DNA of 33,053 nt from contig BFEA01000015.1 in NCBI GenBank assembly GCA_003427395.1, positions 4,950,021 to 4,983,073 of the forward strand, in the 5' to 3' direction. The translations under genes and the position numbers were made by a program. Shown one piece after another: positions 9,589 to 19,530 of this stretch (the first letter of the stretch is position 1; the number at the start of each line of letters is the position of its first letter). The notes under the pieces were generated by a model, which was not told the DNA's origin, did no database searches, and saw nothing but the letters and a program-made list of their open reading frames with translations. The DNA is from Chara braunii (lineage: Eukaryota; Streptophyta; Charophyceae; Charales; Characeae).

Positions 9589-10627
9589 GTTAAGTCGGCC
9601 CACGAGGAAACCGCCGCTCACTTTGCTGCCAGGATCACGGAGGCTGCAATTGATAAAAATGAGTGGTACTGGTCCAATATCTGGGATGATGTTAAATCCA
9701 TTGTTAAAAATTGTCCAATCTGTGCGGCGGATAAGACGCCAATTCAGCCGCCTAGGTCGATAGTGCCCACAGTAGTCGAACGACCATTCCAAAGGGTTAG
9801 CATGGATACCACGGATATTATTGTGCCCCCTGGACCGAATAGTTGCGAGTATTCAATTCATTTGGTATTCGTGGATCATTTCTCGAAATGGATCGAGACC
9901 TACCCATGTAAGACGCGACAAACGACGGAGATCGCGCGGTATCATAGTATGTCAACAGTTTCGTCGGAATGCATCAGGATACCGAGCAAATTTTAACAGA
10001 CAACAGGGCGGAATTCCGAGGAGAAGTTTTGAGGACCCTAGTCATACATGGCGTCTCCGTCCGTAATACGACTCCCCATATGTTGCAATCGAACGAACTG
10101 GTAGAAAATGCGAACCGGGTGATTAAGACAACCTTGTGGTGAAATATCGCCACACGCGACATGAGGCCTTGGCCCAATATCATGGACCATATCTTAGCTA
10201 TCCATCGGGGGACCCCTCATGACTCCACTGGTCTGACCCCTTTTCAGTTACGGACCGATAGTCTGGCTTATGTAGCCCTGCGGAGCCTGAACGATGAGAC
10301 GACCCTTGCGCGACGGACCATGAGAGCGACGGTCAAAGACAAGGCCCAACGCCACTTAGAATTGATGGAAAAAGCCCTCCCCCGGTTAGCCCGAAAAAGA
10401 CAGCGGATGACCGAAATGGCCCATGGTCGGCAGGTCCGGAGCCATGAGGCCCGAAATGGGAACGCTGGACCTTGGCCCCAATATAAATTAGGGGACGTAG
10501 TGCAGGTGAGGAAATGTGCTCGCCAAGGCAAGTTAGCGCCACAATTCTTCGGGCGATTTCTCGTAGTCGAGCTCGGTCCTAGCGGAGTGAACACGGTGCG
10601 GCTTGCGCACGAGGTCTCGGGAAGTTG
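9589..10627 (+). pseudogene. Ty3/gypsy integrase, broken
   Basis: Integrase inserts the element cDNA into host DNA. The N-terminal H2C2 zinc motif reads AHEETAAHF ... YWSNIWDDVKSIVKNCPIC. The catalytic core has Asp in RVSMDTTDI (about 9805), the DHFSKWIETY block, then a frameshift near 9955, Asp in ILTDNRAEF (9999-10001; Gly is usual where Arg stands) and Glu in NELVENANRVIK (10104-10106). D and E lie about 35 residues apart, as in DD35E enzymes. TGA at 10140 interrupts LW-stop-NIA (CGA or AGA expected). The frame from 10161 contains HRGTPHDSTGLTPFQL and a C-terminal domain KLGDVVQVRK ... LAPQFFGRFLVVE, the usual SH3-like end. Just after the stop, HVSYLRS matches the usual gypsy F/HVSxLR end. 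No chromodomain is seen. Confidence 0.87.
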
Positions 10628-12500
10628 ACCGGCTCGACTGATCATCCGACATGTGTCCTATCTTCGTTCCTTACCTCCTTCTCCTTCTCCGCCATCGTCC
10701 ACGTCATCCTTCGATTCCGCGGAGGAAGACGACCATCTCGAGCCCGAATACTCTAACTCCCCTTCCTCTCAACCTCCATCTCTAACTCCTCACCCATCGC
10801 CATGAGTTTTTTTACCGAGCAGGTCATCAGTGAACGTCTAATGAGACCCAGGGGACATACTTCGTCGATCCGACAGGTGCGGTGGCCACAATTGAGTTCG
10901 GATCTGCTTCGATTTACGACTTTCTTCAGTACAACGGCCATCCACGCAGCACCGGAATTTCGTTTCACACGCACCAGCGAAAGGACGAGAGTGTGGGTCG
11001 AGGCGTCGGATTTTCTGCGGCTGTCCCCGCCGGGCAACAGCCACGTGCCAGTGATCGTCGCCTGCACCGGCGATCTTACGGCGCTGCGTCCGGCAGGCCA
11101 TACGGGCGCCCTCCGACAACTGAGACTTTGGGCCCAGGACCTCACACGGAGGTGTGGATCTAGTTGTTAGCCCGACCAAGCGATCGGGTCCACTTCACCA
11201 ACGACATCGACCTCAGCCAGCTAGACTCTCTCTCTCTACACCGGAGGTTATCATCCCGGAGCTTCTTCCTTTTGCGCCACCTCAATGAACCAGCACCACC
11301 TCTCGACCTTCGGGCTTCCCTCTGATCTCCCAACCTTCTGGCAGTCCGCTCTCTTTTCAGATCCGGCAGCTGGACGTGTCGATCCTCGACGCTGGAAAGT
11401 GGGCAGAGTGGTGGAACTTGTACGTTGCGCTTAGCTTCTGTCTCCTCAAGGTGGTGTTCCATTGGGCGGAGCCGGCCGACGAAGAATGAGGAGGACAAAG
11501 TCCCTGACGACGAGGTGGAGCTGCTGATCGTCCAAGCCTAGAGAACGGACACGGAGGGAGAAATTCTATTCGGGAAAGTGAGGGACGGCCACCTGGAGCC
11601 AATCACGAGTGAAGTCCTGATGTTCCTGGCGCAGCTTCCGGACGATCTACCCCTGGATATCATTTCTCGTTGTGATGAGCGGCCCGCGGTAGCAACGCTT
11701 ACCCGTACATTGGTACCACATCTATTGTGGTCTACGTGTACGGAGCTCGACGGTGATAAGTTGACAACTGCTACTGCCCCTCCTCAGGCCACAACGTGGT
11801 CATTGACATGATCGATCTCACCTTGTGGGATCCGATCATCTGAAGAGTGGAGGTGGAAGGGGTAGCTGACAACGCGGAGGAAGAGAGAGAAGAAGGAAGC
11901 GAAAAGGAAAAAAAAGATTCGGGGGCCGAGTCCGACGATCCCGATTACCACGAGTCAGAAGAGATTGAGTCGAAGGAGTTGATCAGGTGAACCCGGCAGC
12001 TCTAGCGAACGGAGCCAGGAAGAGGACGAGGCGGCAACACAGAGAAGGCGAGAATAGGCAGAAGGAAAATGGTTAGTGGAGGAATCGAACGGGCCGGCAA
12101 CACGACTGTCACAGGGGGATCTGGCACGCAACCCCGAGCCACCGTTGGAGGAATCCGGAGGAAATGGCATCACCACCACGAAGGGATCTGGAAGCAGACG
12201 CCGCAGAAGAAGTCCAACGCCGGCTCAATCCTCTTCACCTTCTCGGCCCGCCGTTCGCCTACGTGGAGATGAGGGCGCTCGGGCTTCGTCCCCAGTCATT
12301 ATCTCGCTGTCCCCTTGATTTTCTTGCCATCCATCAGCTCACGGGCCGACCCCCTTTTCCTTCTAATTGGCATCGCTTCCCCCCTTCCCTTTTCCACCAG
12401 CTCTACTCCACCCGCCTCACCATCAACGCCTTTCTGCACGCCACCACTCGCTCTATTATAACCTCCTTCCCTCTCCACGTCCTTCTCTAGAGCGCGGCAT
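10628..12500 (+). pseudogene. Unrecognised decayed coding region between integrase and 3' LTR
   Basis: No intact gene, but coding-like stretches occur in changing + frames. A Pro/Ser/acidic tail follows HVSYLRS to about 10800. Then come a 10802-11170 frame (FTEQVISERLMRPRG ... TRVWVEASDFLRLSPPG), about 11190-11330 (SDRVHFTNDIDLSQLDSL) and about 11365-11490 (LDVSILDAGKWAEWWNLYV). Next are 11487-11710 (NEEDKVPDDEVELLIVQA, then EVLMFLAQLPDDLPLDIISR), about 11690-11990 (NAYPYIGTTSIVVYVYGARR, an acidic stretch with EEEREEGSEKEKKDSGAES) and 12076-12318 (Ser/Arg-rich). Frames change through stops and indels as in pol. It may be an extra ORF of the element, as some large gypsy elements carry, or a captured gene. 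I cannot assign a family. Confidence 0.45.
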
Positions 12501-12539
12501 GGCAAAAATATAATAATATAGAAGTTTATTGCATAATTT

Positions 12540-12944
12540 TTGGCACCATCCCCACGTGTGAAGGCTACAAGGATTTTCGCGCCGCGATTCCCAACACCCT
12601 TTGTACCCTTTACCCTGATTACCTTGCTTCGCTCCCACACCAGGATCATCGCTTCCCCCACATACATCGCACCGTCCATTACACCTGGCTCCCCACTGGG
12701 ATCGAGAGCGGAGTCGTTTTCTGCCACCTCTCCCCCAAGCTCACCCTCCTCTTCCTCCTCCCGTCATCAGGCTACCATTCCCCGACAACCTCTAGGATCA
12801 GAGTTCGCGATGCCACCTTGGATGACTTCCACACTCTCATCTTACGGTAAGTGGCACGTGTCAGCTCCACGATGATCGTCAACAAGTTTTAGGACCAGTG
12901 AATGACGGAGAGCAAGCAGGAGCTTGCTAAAGATTGGAACCCCC
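12540..12944. other. Gene-poor stretch before the 3' LTR
   Basis: An open + frame (12540-12875) is Ser/Pro/Thr-rich with no motif and is probably chance. A polypurine tract is expected just before a 3' LTR. The best candidate is the weakly purine-rich GAATGACGGAGAGCAAGCAGG around 12899-12919, which is interrupted by pyrimidines and lies about 25 bases early. A clear tract is not seen. Confidence 0.3.
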
Positions 12945-12948
12945 TGGG

Positions 12949-12964
12949 CGTCACATATGTGACG
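12949..12964. repeat. 16-bp perfect palindrome at the 3' LTR start
   Basis: CGTCACATATGTGACG equals its own reverse complement. It lies four bases inside the proposed LTR edge. The copy beginning at 591 keeps only the left half (TGGGCGTCACA). Confidence 0.9.
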
Positions 12965-14574
12965 AACTGTTTTCTGCAACCGCACGGGTTTCTCGCAAGG
13001 CTATATCGGGGGGGGATGAAATTGGTTGAGTCGGAATGGCCTGGCGGATTGCATGGATGACCCTGCTTTTTCTTGTCTCTTTCGATTGAAGGTTGGTCTG
13101 GTCCCACGACGGTTGATAGTTGATCGCGCCTCAGCGAGCGTGACGAATAAACGGTTGCCATAGCTTCTTTCTTGTTCTGCTATGGGAAATAAGAACTTTG
13201 GTGCGATTGTCGCGCGGGGAAATCTTTTTGAATTTTCAACTGACGTCGAGCCCCCACGGGCTCTCGGAATTTGCTTCGTTCGAATTTTATTTTTGCAATT
13301 AGGATTTAGACTAGAAATTTGGGCGCATCTCAATTTCTATTGCGTGACTCTTCCTGCTTGCGCATGCTCGGCCGGGTCAGGAACTGTGTTCTGACTGTTC
13401 CGCGCCTCAATCTCGTCTGTAACTGTAATCTTTGTTTTGGCGGGCGTGATTGCAACTGTAATCCTCTCGTTCTTGATATCTTTTGTGGCGCCCTTGCGCG
13501 TGCATAACTCTCCCTCGTCCTATTGGCCTGAAGGCTTGCATGACCCGATCGATGTGTGGAGTGTGGCTACGTCCCCCACACCGCGGCCTTGCCATACAGG
13601 CGTAGGCACTTCCTTCCTCCTTCCTCCCACCCAAACACGATCCTGAGTATCTCGCGCAAAGCATGCATGCTATAAATCTCGCAAGCGCAATTAATTCGCT
13701 CTCTAAGACTTTTTGAAGTTAGCGTGGTCGAGAGGATTGACTAACGAGCAGGAGTTGGCAGATGAGTAGAGAGTTGGGCGATCCGACGAGCTGGTGCTGG
13801 GCGTGCGGGGTTGACGCGGGGCCGCGACGGACTGTGGCACACGGGCGAACCTGACGGGCATGCTCGGGCTAAGCGAGGTGACAACTCGGCAAAGGTGCGA
13901 AGCGACGGACTGCCCGCATCGGGATGTTGTGAAGAGAGAAGGAGAGAGAGAGAGAAAGAGAGACAGGATGTGTTGTGGTGGTGTTCTCTTTTATCCCTCC
14001 GAATAATTTGGGCCCTTCTTCTATCCTTCTGAGCAGTTTTGATATCCGACGCCAAATGCCCTTATCCTTTTCGAAATCGGTATCTCGGATTTTTCTTCTG
14101 TTTCTTCTCGGAGACTGATGTATGGTTCTTTTCCCCCACTTTCTGTCTTTTTGAATTGGGAATTTTGATGGATTGATTGCCGACAATCGGGGCTTGTGTG
14201 GAATCTCTGGGATGACTGACCACCAAGTCCTTTCTGGTTGTATGTAGGCTAGCTGCATGAATAATAGATAGGCGTGATTCTTTCTGTGTATGGAATAGGT
14301 AGGCATGGTAGATGACCATCTCTAGGAAAACGACCCATCGCGTGTCTCGCTGGTTTTTCTTTCCTACCCAACCGAGGGCAGGCTTCGCGCATGCACGTGT
14401 AAGCCCGATCAAAACGATCGCTGCCTACGCACGCGCCTGCGAAACCCGAACTCAACTAACCTCTCGAATGACGGGGTTTCTACCTCACCCACAACATGAA
14501 TATTGAGATCCCTTTTCGAATTACGGATCGTGAGTGTCTAAGGGATCCGGACTTCCGAAAAATATTGGGAACAC

Positions 14575-15273
14575 GTGTGTTTGTCTGCACGACCGAGGAG
14601 AGAACTTCCTGAATTCCCATACCCGGTAGGAAACGCACGTATCTGTGAGTGTGACATCGACCGAGCTCGCGAGCGCATTCCCCACCACCGTGACTTCCCC
14701 AACTCATACACGTGCCACCTTGTCGTGGAACCGGGAATAATTATTTTGGAAACCGACTTCCCTCCCTATCACCGCGTACTGCCCTTCCATTCGCTGACCA
14801 TCATCCCCTGGCATGCCATTGCTCCATATTGGCCCCAACCTCCGTGTTCGGAGTGCTTGCAAGACCGTGAGTACCGAGCCTCCGGCTTCATCCGGCGAAC
14901 CCGATCCGAGGAAGAACGACGAGCGCACAGCCTTTGGCTATGGCCAGCTGCGTCAGACTCTGAGACCAGGAAGAACGACGAGCGCACAACCTTTGGCTAT
15001 GGCCAGCTGCATCAGACTCTGAGACCAGTAACATATGATGTCGACAAGTGGTCGTACAACGCGATAGCCATAGCGTTGCGCCGGTGCACCAAGTACGAGT
15101 CCGACCCAGGCGACGGAACCAACAGAGGCAGCATGTTGTGCATCGTCGTTTGCCTAGTCGAAAGGGGGGGGCAACCCACACCGGATCGCGGTTTCGAACG
15201 AGGGACCGGCAACGTTTGTCACGAAGCTCTGGATTTGAGTCAGAGGGTCGCAAACTTACTACTTTTTCTTTGA
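14575..15273 (+). pseudogene. LTR module copy 3, longest open copy (232 codons)
   Basis: This is the best-preserved copy of the recurrent module. From the first ATG it reads CLSARPRRELPEFPYPVG, NARICECDIDRARERIPHH, RDFPNSYTCHLVVEPGIIIL, ETDFPPYHRVLPFHSLTIIP, WHAIAPYWPQPPCSECLQD and REYRASGFIRRTRSEEERRA. Cys occurs in ICEC, YTCH and CSEC. It is then shifted by a 59-bp tandem duplication into KNDERTTFGYGQLHQTLRP and VTYDVDKWSYNAIAIALRR. No signal peptide or membrane segment is apparent. The frame lies wholly in the 3' LTR and tail, so it would not be expressed as part of Gag-Pol. I recognise no family. Whether this was ever a protein rests on the conserved amino acids across five copies. Confidence 0.45.
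14911..15028. repeat. 59-bp tandem duplication in module copy 3
   Basis: Units 14911-14969 and 14970-15028 start GAAGAACGACGAGCGCACA and end CTCTGAGACCAG, with two differences. Copy 2 has a single unit (about 4106-4164). The period is not a multiple of three, so the second unit is read in a different frame from the first. Confidence 0.95.
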
Positions 15274-15305
15274 ATTCCTCCTCACCACGTGTCCGATAGT
15301 TGAAC

Positions 15306-15577
15306 CCTTGGGCTTGATAGAGCTCTGAAGAGCAACAAACGTGTGAGGCCAGTGGGGAGCAACTGTCGGCCACGGGATAACGATCAACTTGTTGAAGGGA
15401 AGCAAAACGAAGCAGGGAGGAAAATTATGGGTATCAGCAATCACAAAAACCGCATTGACAAATCTTGAGCACCGTGCTTCGGAAGGGAAGTAATAAGGGT
15501 CGTCAATCTTGGTGATGGTTTCTCGTACGTCCCACTCGCAGGCACACACCCTATCCTCATTGTACGGGGAAGATCTT
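15306..15577 (-). pseudogene. LTR module copy 4, inverted
   Basis: On the minus strand the frame reads VCACEWDVRETITKID, AVFVIADTHNFPPCFVLLPF and NKLIVIPWPTVAPHWP, in the same order as the forward copies (VCECDI, ETDFPPY, LPFH, IPW, APYWP). An adjacent minus frame carries LSAQDLPRTM, matching LSARPRRELP upstream in the other copies, so one frameshift separates them. Being inverted and strongly diverged, it probably belongs to another, oppositely oriented element that abuts the 3' end of the main one. Its limits beyond 15640 are not clear. Confidence 0.45.
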
Positions 15578-15579
15578 GG

Positions 15580-16240
15580 GCGGAGAGGTTCGAGAAGTCA
15601 CCTCCCGATGGCTCCGTTGACTCAATCCATATGGCCGACACACGCGCATCCGTTGTTCACACAAAAAAACGATCAAATCTCATTAACTTCGGGGATTGCT
15701 TTCTTGGTGGAAATCAGGCAAGGTAAACGGATTCTCACACTCGATGTTCCGTCGTGGTGGGGGATTGCCCAGGAAGCTGATGGAAGAGTTCAGGAGGAAG
15801 TTTTCCTGCAATAGTAATCAATAAAAGAAGGCGAGACAAAAGTAGGTTATGGGTGAGACAACAGGTGAATAATCCTATGAACCGTCGAGATGAACGAGGT
15901 TACGCTGTCATCTCACCGCTCTAACTGGGTGCATCGGCCGTACCTCTCGCGGTCCCCTGCGATCGGATAGGCTCCCCAGAGGCACAAGTTACCTATCGTA
16001 AGGGGTGGTCACCACCCTTACGAGAATATCCCTAAGGTAGATCAATTGAGGGCGTTTGCATGTTCGATGCCAAAGGTAGATCAATTGAGGGCGTTTGCAT
16101 GTTCGATGCAGTATAGGCACACATGCTTAGAACGTTTTCTGAACCCGAATGTCGTTTTTTCCTTCGTCATTAATCTCCTAAGTACGAACTGACGTCCGTC
16201 GAGTAGGACAATCTCAACCAAGCGAGAAACCCACAAATGA
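15580..16240. other. Unassigned stretch with hairpin and 39-bp duplication
   Basis: No coding region is supported. An imperfect hairpin lies at 15997-16022 (CGTAAGGGGTGG TCA CCACCCTTACG, one bulge). It is followed at 16034-16110 by a 39-bp tandem duplication beginning AAGGTAGATCAATTGAGGG. It may be the remnant of the inverted element carrying module copy 4. Confidence 0.5.
16034..16110. repeat. 39-bp tandem duplication
   Basis: Units 16034-16072 and 16073-16110 are near identical, each containing GGGCGTTTGCATGTTCGATG. They lie just after the hairpin at 15997-16022. Confidence 0.93.
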
Positions 16241-16244
16241 CTCC

Positions 16245-16560
16245 ACTAGTGTTTTTTTTTTTTTTTTTCCTTGGTTGTTGGAATTGAGTCTGGTGACTAT
16301 TTCTCACTTTTCTGAAGTGTTAATGTCCATTGGAATTGTCTGTTGTGACCATTTCCAAAAAACATTGAAAATTCGTTGAAAGCAAAATTTCTTTCAAGTG
16401 TATCGCTTCACCCTGTTTTATTTTTTTTTTTCGTTTTTTTTTAATGGTTTGTTAATATGGTGTGCATTGTATGGAATGATGCAATTTTTTGTTAAAAAGG
16501 CCGTCTGGTTTTCTTATAAATAACATTAAAAAAAATGCTGAAATTTTTGGTCTCCGTTAA
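16245..16560. other. AT-rich low-complexity stretch
   Basis: Contains homopolymer T runs (16252-16268, 16419-16442) and A runs, with no open frame of note. Nothing functional is recognised. Confidence 0.6.
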
Positions 16561-16582
16561 CCGCCTCTCCACAGGGCGCGGT

Positions 16583-16583
16583 G

Positions 16584-16624
<41 letters not shown>

Positions 16625-16753
16625 CCGACATCATCATCATCATCATCATTATCACCATCTTTTTGTAATCATAGGGGCGGGGCTGTTGGTGTTGCTCTTT
16701 AGTATGAACAACAGCATCATTATGTCGCATTCTCATCATCATCGTCATCATAC

Positions 16754-16788
<35 letters not shown>

Positions 16789-16796
16789 GTTTGTCA
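16583..16796. repeat. (CAT)n microsatellites, two tracts
   Basis: Tracts at about 16583-16655 and 16731-16796 are CAT/TCA repeats with interruptions, separated by 75 bases of unique sequence. Apparent His-rich or Met-rich open frames are translations of the repeat and not genes. Confidence 0.95.
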
Positions 16797-16799
16797 TCA

Positions 16800-17460
16800 T
16801 TAGATGTTTGCTCTTAAGGCTTTGTTTGCCATTCACATCAGCCGGTGAGTTGGTCGTCACCATCCCCCTCCTCGTCATCATTTTTCGGGTGTTGTTCGTC
16901 GTCATCAGCAAAATAAAAAAAAAATAAACAAACTCATCTACCTTTCTTCATCATGACTTTCAGAAATTTCCGATTGGATTGTTCCCGGAGGGTTAAACGG
17001 TAGGAAGGGGGTGGGGGGAGCTCTATCTTGCAGGGGCATCACAAGGTGGGGGGTGAATGTCTCGAAGAAGGTAGGGGCGGAGTAGGGGGTTGCCCTATTC
17101 TGGGGCAGGGGCTGGTGCGTGGGTCAATATCAATCCCTGCTGAGGCAGAAATGGGCAAGGGGCTGGGAGGGTATGCTTTAGGTGGGAACTGCGTGCTCCT
17201 GGGGACAAGGGGGTAGAGGATTCGTCCTATATTGGGGCCAAGGGAGAGTGGGTGACTCACCTCGGCGGAGGCAGTGTAGGGCTGAGGGGGGAGGGGTAGG
17301 GGGAGGGAGGGGCGATCTTTCTTGAATAAGTCTATCATCTGCTTACTATTTCTTTTCATTTGGTTTGCTGCTCGAGAAGGTTGTAGGAATAGGTGCTATC
17401 TGGCAAGTCATCTGTGATCCTACGAAGGGTGGTTGAAAATTCGGTGGCCCTCGAAGACCA
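16800..17460. other. Intergenic-like, G-rich in part
   Basis: G-rich imperfect stretches occur at 17005-17320 on the + strand. Open frames here (17028-17216 and 17039-17359) are Gly-rich or Pro-rich and lack motifs. No gene recognised. Confidence 0.5.
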
Positions 17461-17462
17461 AT

Positions 17463-18045
17463 GCTGGAGCAACGCTGGTCGGAGCCGGAGCCAGGTGGCG
17501 CAACTCTGTGACCTAGCTTAGTGGGGACGTGAGGTCTGGTAGAGAGCTCTGGGGGGATGTGTGCGGGGGCAGTCTCAGTGGTCATCGGGGGTCGTAACTG
17601 GAGCAATGTTGGTCGGTGCTGGAGCAAGGTGGTGCAACTCTGTAACCTAACCTGATGGGAGCATGAGGCCTGGAAGAGCTTCGGTTCGTGCTGAAAACAG
17701 CCATGCTGGTGGTGGTCATAGGTGGATTGAATGGGTTTCACCTATCTGATTTGTCGGTGGTTCTTATGAATGTCTTAGGACTCTAGGGACTCTTAGCAAC
17801 CCATCCTAGGCGGTTTTGAAGCGGTTATACTCAGTGATTTGCGGTTGTTCGGTGCCAGAACGACGCTGGCCGGTGTTGGGGTGTTGCCCTGTAACCTGCC
17901 GATGCAGGAGCGGGGATGTTTTGGGGTGGGCATCCCAAAGGACAGCCAAGGTTTGCTGCTGGGACAACGCTGGTTGGAGCTGGGGTGAGTTGTGTTGCCC
18001 TGTAACCCAACAAGGTGGGGGCGTGAGGCCTGGAAGAGCTCATCA
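17463..18045 (+). repeat. Diverged ~85-bp repeat family, four copies
   Basis: Copies near 17463, 17598, 17862 and 17955 share GCTGG.(G/A)CAACGCTGGT(C/T)GG, a G(G/T)TG..GCNCTGTAACC core and usually GCGTGAGGCCTGGAAGAGCT at the end. Spacing is irregular, so it is not a simple tandem array. No coding potential recognised. Confidence 0.65.
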
Positions 18046-18253
18046 GGGAGTAAGACTGTGTTTGAAAGTCTTAAAAGGGCTTGTTAGGGATCCTGAGGTT
18101 TGTGAGCATTCGTAAGACCTCTGTAGCCTATTGCATTAGTAGTTTTTTAATAGGTCATTAGATATTCACAGACTGATCTCAGCCGAAACCGGGTAATGGC
18201 CCCGGTATCTTAAATGATCTCAAATTTTCTCAATGATCTGTACAATTCGATAT

Positions 18254-18339
18254 GGGACGCTGGGCCCAGTTCACAGCACGTGTTGCTCCCCACAAATAGA
18301 ATGGAGCATTTGTTTAAAAAAATAAAAATAAAAAAAAAT
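18254..18339 (+). mobile_element. Stem-loop poly(A) repeat, copy a
   Basis: Starts GGGACGCTGGGCCCAGTT, then GTGTTGCTCCCCACAAATAG and an ATGGAGC, ending in an A-rich tail. It matches the family described at 22250, with the GCTCC...GGAGC stem preserved and the first hairpin damaged. Confidence 0.7.
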
Positions 18340-19060
18340 CTTAGAGAGTCATAACGATGATCGAACATAACAACATTCGAGTGGATCGACTGTAGCCAAT
18401 AGGAAGACGTACATACATAGAAGATAGTCATTGCAACTATCACACATACACATCATCAATATGAACTTTGAATACAAAAGTATTCAAATATCACAAGGTA
18501 GAACATAAAAATAAAAATAACTTTGGTTGAAACAAGTGGATTCGAGCGCAACAAATCGAGCCAACGTGAGGTTGGACTTAGAAGATAGCCGACAAGGTGA
18601 TCGGGCTATGTTAGTTTTGACTCAATAAGTTGAGTTGCCAAAGCTATCCATTATATTCGTAAATTTGACCGACGAGACCTAAGTGTCAACCCTTCTCGTT
18701 TATCTACCTCAGATCTGCACTTCTTACAGCGTGAACCTCATCCACAAGAGTGGCGCCTACGTGCATCCATTTTAACCTAGATTTTCATTGGACCAGGCTT
18801 TTTGAGGCACCGGTCTCTCATTCGGCAGTGACACCTAAGGTGGTCACCTAAAAGGTTGCTAAGTCATCCCCCTCCTGCTCGTGATTAGGGGAGAGCCGAC
18901 ATTTTTCCTTAGTCGCCACGCATCCATCCTTCTAGGAAGTGGTATGGGGTACTCCTCCTCCTCGCCCGAGCCACAAGACTCGGATCTCAGAAGTCGGGTG
19001 GTCTCCACCTGATCGACAGAGTGCCCCCCTGTAGAAGGGTCCACCCTAGGTTGATAACAA
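18340..19060. other. Unassigned intergenic sequence
   Basis: No open frame with recognisable motifs and no repeat match elsewhere in the window found by eye. Confidence 0.4.
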
Positions 19061-19068
19061 CAAGTCTG

Positions 19069-19530
19069 AAACCGCGTTCAAAAGTTATCAGTTCCACATA
19101 TGGATTTTACTATCACATGAGCGGTGGTTTAAAACCGCGTTCAAAAGTTCTCAGTTTCTTTCAAAAATTTCATATAGGTTTACCGTGCTGATGGGGATAT
19201 GGGTTGAAACCGCTTTCATAAGCTTCACCACTTCAATTTCTTTCAGGAGTTTCATACAACTTTTTCATGGAGATGGGCATTAGTTTCGAATCGGTTTCAA
19301 AAGTTCTAGAACTTTTGCCACTTGTAGGAACTTTAGATGGGTTTTACGCACAAATGGAAGGTGGCATAAAATCAATTTCAGAAGTTTTACACATGCAGTT
19401 GTTTTTATATAACTTCAAACATGTTTTTCATAAAGATGGAAGCTGGCCCAAAACCAGTTTCATAACTCTTAACACATCGCAGCTTCAGCATGTACATTGG
19501 GCGGGGGGGGGGGTTGAAACTGCTTTCAAC
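19069..19530 (+). repeat. Cryptic diverged repeat series (63-82 bp spacing)
   Basis: A core resembling AAACCGCGTTCAAAAGTTCTCA recurs at about 19069, 19132, 19207, 19288, 19369, 19451 and 19517 with decreasing similarity. Intervening sequences share TTTCATATA/GATGGG-like patches. A chance open frame (19267-19536) lies across it. Confidence 0.7.

Larger units (their letters stand above)
12945..15130 (+). mobile_element. 3' LTR of the gypsy element
   Basis: Starts with TGGGCGTCACA at 12945. The first part (12958-13930) aligns with 777-1780 at moderate similarity. The second (14013-15130) aligns with 3254-4265 at high similarity. Between them is a short imperfect GA tract (about 13931-13966). 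Similarity to the 5' LTR ends around 15130 (GACCCAGGCG..GGAACCAA.AGAGGC), so the last ~190 bases of the LTR are missing or replaced. It contains module copy 3 and a 59-bp tandem duplication. It lies in the same orientation as gag-pol. Confidence 0.65.

Noticed and set aside
9821-10066. Overlapping + frames near the integrase core
   Set aside because: One contains a displaced-frame version of integrase; the true residues follow the frameshift near 9955.
15195-15225. tRNA B-box-like GGTTTCGAACGAGGGACC after the 3' LTR
   Set aside because: No A box at the right distance on either strand, so a tRNA or SINE cannot be supported.
15830-16050. Possible rRNA fragment (conserved-looking, GC-balanced, CCTAAGGTAG)
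   Set aside because: Only a short string resembles large-subunit rRNA. Flanking bases do not match any rRNA helix I recognise, and a 39-bp duplication is present.
16557-16817. His-rich and Met-rich small proteins
   Set aside because: Direct translations of (CAT)n; open on both strands for the same reason.
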